Below are positions 35,427 through 46,058 of a stretch of 64,000 nucleotides of DNA, piece after piece. The notes beneath the pieces are model-generated. The model had not been told where the DNA came from. It saw nothing but the letters and a program-made list of their open reading frames with translations, and searched no databases. This DNA comes from Mucidula mucida (taxonomy: Eukaryota; Basidiomycota; Agaricomycetes; Agaricales; Physalacriaceae). The first letter of the stretch is position 1; the number at the start of each line of letters is the position of its first letter. Made by a program: the position numbers and the translations under genes. The stretch spans positions 372,001-436,000 of the forward strand of contig JADNYV010000007.1 in the NCBI GenBank assembly GCA_015501055.1. Reading direction: 5' to 3'.

Positions 35427-38400
35427 ATGTCACGGTATTCCTCAAAGTCCCTTCGAGAACTTCCCTTCAATCGTCTACGCAGTCTGGAGGGTGTTTATCC
35501 GCGTAATTCGCGTCGACAGAACCAATCCGGCGCTGCTTCTCAAGCGCATAATTCTTCGGCGGAACCATTACCCTCTGACGCCTCCGATGATGCCGTCCTC
35601 TATGATACAGGCCGCGATGCTCGCTCCCATCGAGAGAGGGCTTCGCGCCGTAAAGGTATCTACTTCCAGCTATCGAGCTGTGTTGCACTCATAGCTGGTG
35701 TGGCAGGCCTATCGAATGATGATTATGAGCTCAAATACCCCGAGAACCAGTGTGGCAGAGAATGCGGGCCTACAGCAAGGGTGTGGCGCATGTTCCAGGA
35801 CGAATGTCGTGTATACGACGCAGAAAGGGCTGACCACCTCGGCGATGATTTGGACTCGCTTTTGATCTTTGTACGATTCTTCAAGCTTGAATAATCATCT
35901 TGTGCTAATCTGACTTTCAGACGGGTCTCTTTTCTGCAGTAGTTGCGGCATTTCTAGTTCCAATGTTCTCAAACTTGGCTCCAAATTATGCTCGCATAAG
36001 TGTAGTCCTTCTACACGAAATGTTTGAGCCTCAGCATACAGCGCTCTTCGGAAATTCCACAGAGTCGGTCTCTACCACGTCCCCACATCATGATACACGG
36101 TTCGCTCCTCCTTCCTCCGCCGTATGGCATATAGGTCTATGGACTGTCAGCCTCGCACTGGGTCTGACTACTGCTATGCTTGCTGTCTTGACAAAGCAGT
36201 GGATACATCCCTACGTTTCCCAGCCTTCTGGCCTCATCGCGCGAGTCAAGCAGTTTCGCTTCATCAGCTTCGAACGATGGCGTGTCCCTCTAATCATCAG
36301 TCTGCTTCCTTTCCTTCTCCACATCTCTTTGGCTATGTTTTTCTCTGACCTCGTGATATTCATGCTGGTTAATGTGCCTGCTGTGGGCTGGGCTGTGGCC
36401 GTGATGGGTGCCATTGGGTACATTTTCTATGTCTCCGCCATTATCGCCTCCGTTGTGGACCTTCAGTGTCCTTATTGGACACCGTTATCGGACATCATCT
36501 ACTTCATCGGTCACCAACTTGTCAAACTTGTCGTGTCTTCTCGGTGGTCAAATCCGGACCGGCGCCGCAGTATCGCATGTACCGCCAGCCTCCAGAAGTT
36601 TGAGCTTGCGAAAGTTCATTCACAAGCAGAGGAGCTCGACGCCAAAGCTCCGTGCTGGTTATACTCAGAGTCTTCCAATCCTTCTGTCCATCGCATCATT
36701 ATCGAATCCGTCGGTGGACTGTCCTCTCGAATTCCGCTAGCTCGCCTGAAAAATATATTCAGGAAGACTGATATCTGTAAGAAGCAGCAGGACATGCTCA
36801 AAGACAGTCTATTCGTCGTCTCGGATGACAATATTCAACAGATGTCTAAATCTGGTCTAGGAGCTCGCGTTGAACGTCTCGTTTGTTTTCAGCTTCGGCT
36901 GAACGCCGAGTTCCGCTCCAAGATTACAATAATTCCAGAGGGGTGGAAAAGCGATCAGCCTCCCACGGACGAGCAGTTGGGCTTGATGGCCACTGTTGCT
37001 TGTACGAAACAGATACCGCCAACACCTAATGGCTATCCTAACGCGGCCCAGATCGTATTCCTCCTCGCCCCATCCGGAACGACTCTTCCTCTCCATGTTT
37101 GGATCAATGTACTCAACCAGGCTCTCAAAGAGCCAGTCATGCATCCAGCCGCCGTTCAGCGGCGAGACGTTGAGATATTCTGCTATAATGTTGTGTTCCA
37201 TTCGTCGCGGTCAGCCAATCTGTGGGATCTCAGCGGCCAGGCAGACCTGGACGAGACTTTGTGTGGACTGAACTTCAGGGAGGCGCTCTCGGCAGGACTG
37301 TTTGAGCGTCTGCAGGAACACCTACCCACGCTCTATCCAGATGACGACATCTATGGCAGCCAACTGTCAAACGGTTCGCCGCACTCCTCGCATCTTCGTC
37401 TGGTGGGCTGCATGATACATCATCTTACGAGTGCCAAATACCTACCCGATCCACTGTGATACCCTCAGCGTCGCAGTAGTCTCACAACGGCAAGTCGCAC
37501 TTCCTTCCACCCCGGCTATCGTCGTCGTGACGTAGCAAGTTCCGGTCGTTCACGCGCAATGCTTGGTATGCTCTTCTCCCTATTAACTGCTTGAGACACT
37601 CATCAAGTCCTGCAGGTAGAGTCATCAAAAACTCTTCTCATGAGGGCGCTTTTTGCATCAATGACCTTCTTTTGACTTTCGTACTCTTGGAGGATTTCCA
37701 CGTCGGGATTACTGCTTCTGAACCCGGTCCCGCTACAGCAGACAGAAAGGTTATCACGCGCCTCATCGGGGAATTTGTAGGGTGTGCGTTGTTGAACAAC
37801 GCTCGAGTCTGGCTACCCCTCAAGCTGCCGCCTGGTGGTTTCTCGAACAACGAAATCCAAGCCGTGGGACAGCGATAATATGGAAATGATCGAGCACCTA
37901 GCTAACATCCGGATGCGAGTGATCATCAGCACTTCCACCATTCTGAAACATCGTGACCAGTTGGGCTGGGACTTGCATCGTAAAGGCGAATGGATTGTCT
38001 GCATGATGCGAGTATTCTTTGATCCCGATATTCTGTGTACCAACACAGAGTGGTACTACCAGGTCTACAATATGGAGGCATTCACGGTGTCTTTCCGGCA
38101 CATGGCCCTGGCCTTGAAATATATGTGGATGGACGGTGCGGAGCGCCACACTTGCGACGCTTTCTCGAGATGGATCTTCTCAGCATGATTCGCGGCTCGC
38201 AGCTATGGTGGTTCGACTGGATGCACATTCTTCACCGCTTCGTATATGATATCTCCATATGCCTTGCTCGTAATCCTAGTTCTGAGCCACACATTCCTAC
38301 AAGATCCCAACTCGATCAGTATGTGATTTACCTTTACCAGCCCGACAACCTCTTCACAGTGTGTTTAAATCTCTCTGCACTCTTCGCAATGGCTCAGGAA

Positions 38401-38904
38401 ACCGATGATTGTAAATCAGAGACGGGTCTCCTTCGGTCCATGCAAATGCGGCCTAACGATACGGCGCTGTATCGAGCGCCTCGAGGCCTTTGCCGATTCC
38501 TCTGCTTCGTCTACGATGCGCGCACAGTGGGATACATACATATATGTTCGCACATTTGAGATGGTGGCCTACTCTGCTACACAAATTCAGGAGCTCAAGG
38601 CGCGTATTCAATATTGCGCTGAAACTCTCAAGGCTTGGTTGGCCGATGGTTTGCCGCACGAGTCTGACAAGTCCTCCGCTGTAAGTGTCAGTACGACTTC
38701 CGACTCGGTGGTAAGTGCTGCATTCGACGTACCTACCAATTTTAAACCTCTTCGTTCCAGTCCACAAATGAATTCTCGAAGCTGTCGAAGTCGACGACTA
38801 TGGAAACGAGTTTCTCGATCGCCGGGCTACTGCCCCGCCTTTCTTTGTTTTCTGACATTGAGCAATGTTACGAAGACGAGGAAAATGCTCTTGGTCAGGA
38901 CTAA
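35427..38904 (+). CDS. DUF6535 multi-pass membrane protein, 3' half disrupted
   Basis: The function of this family, common in Agaricomycetes, is unknown. Exon 1 (MSRYSSKSLREL) is spliced after SRRK. Exon 2 has VWRMFQDECRVYDAERADHLGDDLDSLLIF, the DUF6535 entry motif. Exon 3 starts TGLFSAVVAAFLVPMFSNLA and is open for about 500 codons with four predicted membrane segments (VSLALGLTTAMLAVLTKQW, PLIISLLPFLLHISLAMFF, VGWAVAVMGAIGYIFYVSAI). After SAKYLPDPL (37459) the family's C-terminal half continues in pieces in different frames: NSSHEGAFCINDLLLTFVLL, DNMEMIEHLANIRMRV, MDLLSMIRGSQLWWFDWM and TFEMVAYSATQIQELKAR. It ends ALGQD at 38904. Frame changes near 37460, 37870, 38180 and 38465 and an in-frame TAG near 37548 suggest decay or sequence errors. 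Confidence 0.7.
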
Positions 38905-39214
38905 GCCGAAAACCTCTGGTTATCAATATTTGCGCTGTATAAAGAAATACCTGTTGTAGCTTTCGTTAGTAGTTAGGAAGTATGTATTTGGTGGTTGTAG
39001 CTTTCCTTGTCTGATGTTGTCGATTTGTCTTGTAGCTTTCCCTTGCTTTATGCATGTTGTCTACTACGACCTAAGCGTAATGGTTAGGGTTAGCTTTTTC
39101 AAAAGCCTAGAAACGTGAACATCAATGACTGTTGGCAAAGCTTAACGCGTTTACAGTTTACAACACTGGGAGGGGGTCTATTGAAGTCGGATAAATATGA
39201 AGGCATGGATGTCA
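38905..39214. other. Intergenic region between convergent genes
   Basis: About 310 bp between the DUF6535 stop and the CUE-protein stop. The phrase TGTAGCTTTC recurs at about 38955, 38997 and 39033, a weak local direct repeat. No gene seen. Confidence 0.4.
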
Positions 39215-39870
39215 CTATGAAGCTTTGTTCTTTTCCTGTTCCAACATGCGCCTGTAGGAAAGATTGGTGTGTATTAGGGAAAATAAGTGAGTGACATACT
39301 GCCTGGCAGCCAGAATCATCTTGGCCTTTCGTTCGCGAAGACTAGCTTCCCTCTTCGCAGCACTGTCTTCCCATATCGCTTTCCCACCGACCTCGGCATC
39401 GGGTATTGGATCCGCATCGGACATTCGAGACTCGAGAGCGAAACGCGAAATCAGCGTCTCTTTGGGTTTCTGCGGAGCGGCTTGGGCTGCCTGTCGTGCT
39501 TGCGGTGGCGCTCCAGGTGCATTCGCAGTCGTTCGGGGATACAACGTGTAGTAGCCCTGCGGCGGCGGATCCAGAAACCCGCGTTCGAGGACACGGTTTG
39601 ACGTTGTTTCCACAGAGCCACTCCGTAGCAGATCATAGCGAATATTGTCCCTAAGCTTTTCAATAAACTGTGTAAGTTTACAAGACATCGTACGTACGGT
39701 GGTATATCTGGAAACATACTGGCCACTGTATCGACCATTTCCTGAGTGACCTTCTTGGGTCGAAAGCCGAGGGCCTTGTCGGCGTCGCTGGCGTCGGAGG
39801 ACGACGTGGCCCAGCGAAAGATGAAGACAATGACGAGAAAGGCGACGGCGACGTTGACGACTTCGCCCAT
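39215..39870 (-). CDS. CUE-domain ER membrane protein, Cue1-like
   Basis: Cue1 recruits the ubiquitin-conjugating enzyme Ubc7 to the ER membrane for ER-associated degradation; that role here is inferred from domain order. The start MGEVVNVAVAFLVIVFIFRW (39870) supplies an N-terminal membrane anchor. The CUE domain follows: VTQEMVDTVASMFPDIPPY, spliced with a GTACGA donor to LRDNIRYDLLRSGSVETT and then SNRVLERGFLDPPP. The C-terminal part has low-complexity PGAPPQARQAAQAAPQ, then ETLISRFALESRM and a charged helix (AAKREASLRERKAKMILAAR). A final intron of 48 nt precedes RMLEQEKNKAS. Length is about 195 residues, as in Cue1. It shares a 105-bp promoter region with the aspartic protease. Confidence 0.85.
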
Positions 39871-39975
39871 CGTTGTAAACGATGATGAGAGTTGAGAACA
39901 GCGAGGGGTACTCGGACCGGAGTACAATTGGTGGCGGTGGCGGTGCAGCGCGTCACTTTGCTCACGACCGCGACT
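39871..39975. promoter_or_regulatory. Short bidirectional promoter, CUE protein / aspartic protease
   Basis: Only 105 bp separate the two divergent start codons, so the core promoters must overlap. The segment contains CCACCGCCACCACCAATTG-like sequence on the minus strand; no TATA box is evident. Confidence 0.5.
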
Positions 39976-41682
39976 ATGTTCAACTCTATGCTCCCGACAC
40001 TCTTTTTTCTGCACATTCCTATTCTCGCCCAAGCACTTCTCGACCCATTTACTGTTCCTATTCATCGCGTAGAACGTCCTCAAGTCAATCTAGCTTCTCC
40101 GTTCACTAGGCACGTTCTTGGCTCTCAGATTTCTGTAATCAACAGCAGGCAATTGTAAGGCGAAATCGCACGAAATCAATTCAAGTCTGACATGATTGAA
40201 TAGCATCTATGAAGTCTACATAACGTGCATATCCTCGACACATAGGTCATTTGAAACTTTCTCATTCTGCTTCTTCAGAATTGGCGGACAAACCTTTCCA
40301 GTCCTCCTCGACACTGGTTCCTCGGATCTTGTACGCACAGTACAGTAGGCTCTGCAACGCTCCCTTAATCCCTTTCTAGTGGATTCTTTCTGGGCCGTGT
40401 ACAAACGATGACTGCAAGATGATATCGACGTATAGACCTTCCTCTACAGTCATTCTCTCGGACACGTCTTTTGAAGTCGATTATCTTCTTGGTTCTGTTA
40501 CTGGCTCGGTTGCTTGTGATACTATCATCCTAGGCTCCTACGAGTTGTCTTGTCAAGTGTTCGGTAAGCGCAAGCTATTCACTGACAGTAAAACATTTAC
40601 TAATTGCCGTGCAGGTATGACGAACCAAACTACTGGACTCAACCTCGCTAGCAATGGCAATGCTGGTATCCTTGGTATGGCTTTTCCTTCTGTCGCAGCC
40701 ATACAATCCTCGGACGGTGCTACCATTCTCGCCAACATGTTTAACTACCTCGACGACGCCAGCCGCTTCTTCGCATTCAAGCTCGGCCGACAATCTGGCT
40801 CTGACTCAACGTCCTCCTTTTCTGTTGGCAAACTTGACTCCAACTTTGCGCATGACTTTTCCGACTTCTTCTTCTCTCCCGTCCTCAAGGCAGGCGCAGA
40901 TGCCTATGACTACTGGAAACTCCCCATTCAGTACATCACAATCAACTCAACAATATTACACATATCGCCATCGCTCATCAAAGACTCGCCTAATGCGATC
41001 GCGGTAATGGACACTGGGACTACTCTTATTTTGGGCCCGTCAGCGGACGTGACAGCGTTTTGGAAAACTATAAATTCAGGCGCCGGTGAAGTGGCGAGGA
41101 AGAATCCTGTGACAGATATGTGGGAGATTAAGTGTGAGAAGGCAGTTTCTGTTGCATTTGCTTTAGGGGTTGGGGCCAACATGAAGGAGTTCCCTATACA
41201 TCCGGAAGACGTGAACTGGGCTGCGGGTGGCAATGGGACAGGCTGGTGTGTAGGTGGAGTCCAGGCAAATGACAAGGTAACGAGTTACCCATTGACGAGG
41301 TGTCTTAGCGCTTACTCTCGTTATTAGGTGAATTCTGGCGATTGGCTACTTGGAGACGTCTTTTTGAGGGTTGTTCTTACTCCTTTGTCTTCTCATCGTC
41401 ACTAAAGGAGCTGTACAGAACGTGTATGCGTCGCATCATGGCGACAACTCCACGCACCCGCCTATGATTGGTTTACGTTCCATGACAGATGCGAGTAGGG
41501 CTTTGGATGAATTCAGGAAAAATCGAGGCCTAGATTTGTCGCCTGTGTCGACCATTGAAGCCCAAGGGAGATCAGCTGCTTCTATGCATAGCACCTTGAT
41601 CTACGCTGCGTCTTCTGGTTGTGGATTTGTCGTTGGTATGATATCGACTCTGGTTTTTCGTGCTATTCATGACAAGCCTTGA
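39976..41682 (+). CDS. Secreted or membrane-anchored aspartic protease (family A1)
   Basis: Pepsin-type endopeptidase. The start MFNSMLPTLFFLHIPILAQA (39976) is a signal peptide, followed by a propeptide-like stretch ending near HVLGSQISVINSRQL. After an intron comes IGGQTFPVLLDTGSSDL with the first catalytic Asp, spliced to WILSGPCTNDDCK. The flap region is FEVDYLLGSVTGSVACDTII, keeping Tyr but lacking the usual YGxG. GNAGILGMAFPSVAAIQ follows. The second catalytic Asp is in IAVMDTGTTLILGPSA. GDWLLGDVFLR is spliced to NVYASHHGDN, the normal end of the fold. A 70-residue extension ends in a hydrophobic segment (LIYAASSGCGFVVGMISTLV) and short basic tail, suggesting membrane anchoring. Confidence 0.88.
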
Positions 41683-42171
41683 GTGTTGTATCCTGTACTC
41701 TGTCTTGTCACCCACACTCCTTTGCTGTATTTGTCATGAGAGGTCGCGCGGGGTCATAAGTAAACTGGGGGACAGAATCCAAAGGTCGGCGAATCCTCGG
41801 AAAATCATTCGATTTTGGGCCGGCAGCCCTCTCCTTAGCCCACTCACCATCGACTGCCTGCACGGGCTCGCAGCTGGTTTCTATATGCCATTGACACGTA
41901 AAAATACGACTAAGGGCGGTCTTCCGGCTGCGATCTCAAAAGGAGACCTGTTGACTTTTTTCCTTGTTCGCGTACGATGAGGAATTTTTATCTCGACGAG
42001 GCGCCGGCCTTGGCCTTAATCATGCATCGCGCCCTCGTGGTTCTACAACTGTGATCAATGGTCCGCTGACGGTTCTGGTGACTTGATAGGCCTCAAAATA
42101 TTGCCAACCTGTTATCGCGGCAGGTCTAGATATCGGACTTTCCAATTATTTCTTGTTCCCCAACCACCACC
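41683..42171. other. Intergenic region
   Basis: About 490 bp between the aspartic protease stop and the PhyH start. A 106-codon frame at 41660-41980 overlaps the protease end and shows no domain. Probably terminator plus promoter. Confidence 0.35.
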
Positions 42172-43445
42172 ATGGCCCCCGTCCAATTGGAACCCACTCC
42201 CCTTACGCCCACCTTGGACATTGATGTCACTTATGGCGACTTTCGCGACGATTTGGCGCGTCACGGATGGGCCGTCGTCCCAGGCGTTCTAGCCAAGGAC
42301 AAGTGTGATGCGTATATCACCAGAATGCACGACTGGCTGGAAAGCTTCGGTCTTGGATACAAGGTGACTACGGCTATCAGGTCGTCGCCGAGTCGTCTCT
42401 GACTACGTCGGATAATAGCGCGACGACCCGTCGACCTGGGATTTGAGCAAGCTCCCAGTCAGCCACAAGGGTGGACTCTACAACAAGTACGGCGTTGCGC
42501 ATGAGCAGTTCATGTGGGATCTCCGCAGTGAGCCTGAGCTCATGAAGCCCTTCGAGATGCTCTGGAACACCAATGAACTCATGGTCGGCTTTGACGGGTG
42601 TAATATCTCTGTGCCCGGCCTCGTTAAAGCCGGCGACGTTGAAGGCAAGGCGTGGCCCCATGTAGATCAGAGTCCCCTTCGGAAGCATCTTCACTGCGTC
42701 CAGGGTATCATAAATCTCCACGAGAACGGACCCGAAGACGGTGGCCTCATGGTCTTGAAAGGAAGCAGAGAATACTATACGGAAATCTTCAAAGTCTTCG
42801 AGAAGGATAAGCCTGCTGAGGGTTGGTCTACCGATGATGGTAGGTCACTTCTCATGCCATTACTATTTGATTAACAAGGCGAATACTTAGGCTATGCATT
42901 CTCGGATGAGCAAATCGCGTGGCTCGAGTCGCGTCCAGGTGCAGAATGGCACAAAGTCTGTGCTCACCCCGGCGATCTCATTATGTGGGACTCGAGGTAG
43001 GTATCACTCTCTCGACGTACATTAGCATTATGTTGATTCGATGCATCTTCAGGGTTTGTCATTATGGTACGCCCCCAAAGAGCAACAACGCACGGATCGC
43101 GGCGTGTACGTTGTGCCGTCCTTCACTTTGATTATGACATTGATTGAATCGCTAGATGTGTGTTACAAACCCGCGTCTCTCATCACTCCCGAGCTCCTGG
43201 CGCTCAAACTGAAGATGTTAGAGGCTATGATGAATACGGTACGCATTTCTGCTTTTTAGATTTCAGTGGACAACTTACAATTCTCCAAGACGCACGATGG
43301 AACTCATCCTCGTGCCGTGAAGGCGCCAGTTCCCCAGAGAGCAGGCTATGATGTTGATCCTGCTTGGCTGGTCCGTCAAGTTCCAGACAAGCGCCCGGTG
43401 TTGAGCTTGAAGGGGAGACAGATGGCTGGTATCGAGGCTTACTGA
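42172..43445 (+). CDS. Phytanoyl-CoA dioxygenase (PhyH) family protein
   Basis: A predicted Fe(II)/2-oxoglutarate oxygenase; the PhyH family acts on varied small molecules and the substrate here is unknown. The start MAPVQLEPTPLTPTLDID (42172) is followed by DDLARHGWAVVPGVLAKDKC, the usual PhyH opening. An intron after SFGLGYK joins to RDDPSTWDLSKLP. The metal-binding H-x-D is in AWPHVDQSP, followed by LHCVQGIINLHENGPEDGG and MVLKGSREYY. A later exon gives CAHPGDLIMWDSR, spliced to VCHYGTPPKSNNARIA with the distal His and the 2-oxoglutarate Arg. Small C-terminal exons end MAGIEAY. Length is about 340 residues, the frame is intact and there are six exons. Confidence 0.9.
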
Positions 43446-43619
43446 ATGCATGCTTTTCATGCTGTATAAGATGAGTGCCAAATCAAATAAATTTGTATTC
43501 TTTTGTCTTTTGAAAGTCATGATTACGAGGGAAGGCATAAGCACAGAACAGAAGATTCTTAAGAGATGGAGAAAACGAAAGCTAAGCTACTACTTACCCC
43601 ATACAGTGTTCTTTGTACG

Positions 43620-45420
43620 TCAATCAGCGTCTGCTGAACCTTTGACGCCAACCTTTTCTTCCTCTGTCCCAGCAGAGCTGACGGACTGACGCCTGCCAGG
43701 AAACTTGGAACGCCTGAACATAGAGAACATCGATTGCTTTTGGTCCTTATCGTCGTCGATCTTCGTCGCGTCCGAAGCCTCTGCAATGCAGCGCACTACT
43801 TCTTGAGGTGAGGGCTACAAAAAGACGTAAGAAACGAAAAAAAAACCTGCTTGAACTCACTTACAGGTTCTTCAACTGCGGCGGGCAAGTCATCTTTTCA
43901 GCCAACCTTGCAGGATGTCTGCGTACTTGCACACCCGCGTCTGGATCAGTCCGGCCACGGCTGGATCGTTCGGGCACATTCTCATGAGCCGGAGGAGACC
44001 AGTCTCTGATTCATTGTTGTTGGCCAACTGGGCCTTTCCAAAGAGCGCCGAGAGGCTTAGGCACACTGTGAAGAGATCGTCGGGCAGATAGCGGTAATCA
44101 ATGTATCCATCGAGTTGACATTTAGTGGGCGCGCGAGGAGCCTCCTCGGCGTTGAGGGAGATCTGAGAGGGCAGACCACCAATGAATTCAATACTGATCA
44201 TGAACAGAGTTCTTAGTTGAGTTGGAGGATAGCCAAAGTAAAGCCCGTATCCAGATGAGGTATCTGCTCTTGTACTCTCTCCAATTCAAGAGCTTAAAGG
44301 GATGTAGAGTACTGTTTACTTTGTTTTGAACTGATTACATTTCACTTTCCCATCAAGTGAAGTAGAGACACTTGAAAACCACAATAGAGAGCATAGAATG
44401 TTTTAGAGAGGGGTGTAGTATATGGAATCTGAGGGTCTATGGTAGGCATGGCTGCCACATATGCAAGGAAGGCCACTATAGAGATGGCAGCAACAGCATA
44501 TCCTGCACTGCATTCCTTATTGAACCATGGAAAATAAAGCAAATGATATATTTAAGACTGCAGGAATGAGGTTAATGATAGAGGGACATGCCACTTCATG
44601 AGTCCAATGAAGCGGAAGCAACATTACGGGCAGTTCCCGATGGGAGTGACAGATAATGATGAATCCAATGTTTGGCAAGGACAGTGAGGAATGCAGTGAA
44701 AAGGCTGAGAGACTGGTGAACCAGAGGTTGTTGACCCAGATGACAGAAGCAGACGGGATGAACAGAGTTCAATCCGGATTGACCGGTGACAGAGGAATGG
44801 AACTCTCAGAGGCACCCGTAAGCGCTGCACGTTGGAGCTGCGCTATTTCAAAGACCAAAAGGGATGTCATCTGTCCGTAATCGACATCTAGCTTCTCGCT
44901 AGACTTTGTGAGGAATAGGCTAACAACGACAGAGAAGAAACCGGACTGAATCGGATAGTCAATAGTGGGCAAGAGCAACAACGAATGAATGGACGTACAA
45001 CAACAATGACCACATCGAGATTTCCACGGTGGTTCTCGCCATCTGAACATTGTATGTGCGCGCCTCGTCACGAGACATGCGCCACACTCGAGCAGAATGG
45101 CCGCATTCGCCGCCAATAGCGTCTTCTGGATACTTGTCTTTATAATCGTCGGATAATCCTTAAACAGTACAGGTCAGCGATATCCGATATCATCCGGACT
45201 CGAAAACTCTCACCTGGACCGCCGCAGAAATGCGTAGTGCTTCTTCCTCTGCATGCGTGGTCACCTCCGTTGGACAATGAACTAAAGGGCAGTGACGTTT
45301 CTTCAGCCTCAAGCATAGATTCCCTGTGAAATCTGAGCGATAATGAGGCGGCTCAGCACTGGGCGACCACTGCGCATCCAAGTCGACGTGGCCAGGCAGT
45401 TGCGCGTGAGCGCCGTCTAG
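43620..45420 (-). pseudogene. Second DUF6535-type gene, shortened by a large internal loss
   Basis: Same family as the gene at 35.4 kb. The N-terminal part is near 45.2-45.4 kb (DAQWSPSAEPPHYRSDFTG), then the entry segment IQSGFFSVVVSLFLTKSSEK and FEIAQLQRAALTGASE. A membrane part follows (AGYAVAAISIVAFLAYVAAM). The product then jumps almost directly to the family's C-terminal motif (YRYLPDDLFTVCLSLSALFG, ESETGLLRLMRMCPNDPAV), which matches PDNLFTVCLNLSALFAMAQE in the first gene. It ends with a basic exon (PSPQEVVRCIAEASDATK ... SMFSMFRRSKFPGRRQS). Several hundred residues of the middle are missing and some joins are unclear, so I call it a truncated or decaying paralogue. Confidence 0.6.
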
Positions 45421-45836
45421 CCCGCAGAGAGGTGGAGAGGCAGGATGTCAGAAGGAGGATGTTCCATTCAGTGACTGTACGAAGGGAAGAGAGTGTTGAT
45501 GGGCACTCTGAAGACTCGTGTCAGAGGCCTTTGTTACTTGAGCATTGAGATAGGTGCGCGCTAATGGAGGAAAAAGACTCCATTACGACGTGAAGGCGGC
45601 TATAAGAAATAGATTAAAGGTCATGGCGCCAGGCGCTTGGTAGTTTTCGAATGAATGGAACAAAGTCAAGTGCTAGCAGTGAGCGATCTTTCCTTCAATG
45701 TTGTCGTAATACCGGCGCTATTGTAGTGCGCGTTCCGAAGTTTTTCTTCTAAATGTACACTTGTATCTGATTATTGATATCAAGAAAGTATCGCGATTCG
45801 GGTGGTACAAAAATCAATGATCTTTTAGATATCAAT
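45421..45836. other. Intergenic region 5' of the truncated DUF6535 gene
   Basis: About 415 bp without a supportable gene; AT-rich near 45.7-45.8 kb. The tRNA-Pro gene begins directly to the right. Confidence 0.35.
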
Positions 45837-45917
45837 GGGCCTGACTGGGAATTGAACCCAGGACCTCCTCGAATGGTCTTACCCTAACAAGGAATCATAC
45901 TACTAGACCATCAGGCC
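45837..45917 (-). tRNA. tRNA-Pro (AGG) with a 9-nt intron
   Basis: On the minus strand the acceptor GGCCTGA pairs with TCAGGCC, with discriminator C. The D arm is GTCT-AGTAGTA-TGAT. The anticodon stem CCTTG pairs with CGAGG (one G-U pair). The loop TTAGGG-T has anticodon AGG. The T arm is CTGGG-TTCAATT-CCCAG. A 9-nt insert (TAAGACCAT) lies after position 37, the canonical intron position. The T arm matches the eukaryotic tRNA-Pro pattern. Confidence 0.9.
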
Positions 45918-46058
45918 ATGACGTTGAAGTGTAGCGTAGCTTTTATATCTCAGCCAACAAAGACTCCGTACATCCACAACAGCTTTGCTTTATGTATTGA
46001 AGCGTAGAACGTAAAATACTGTTTGAAATGGAGTTAGAAATAAATTCATTATAATAAA

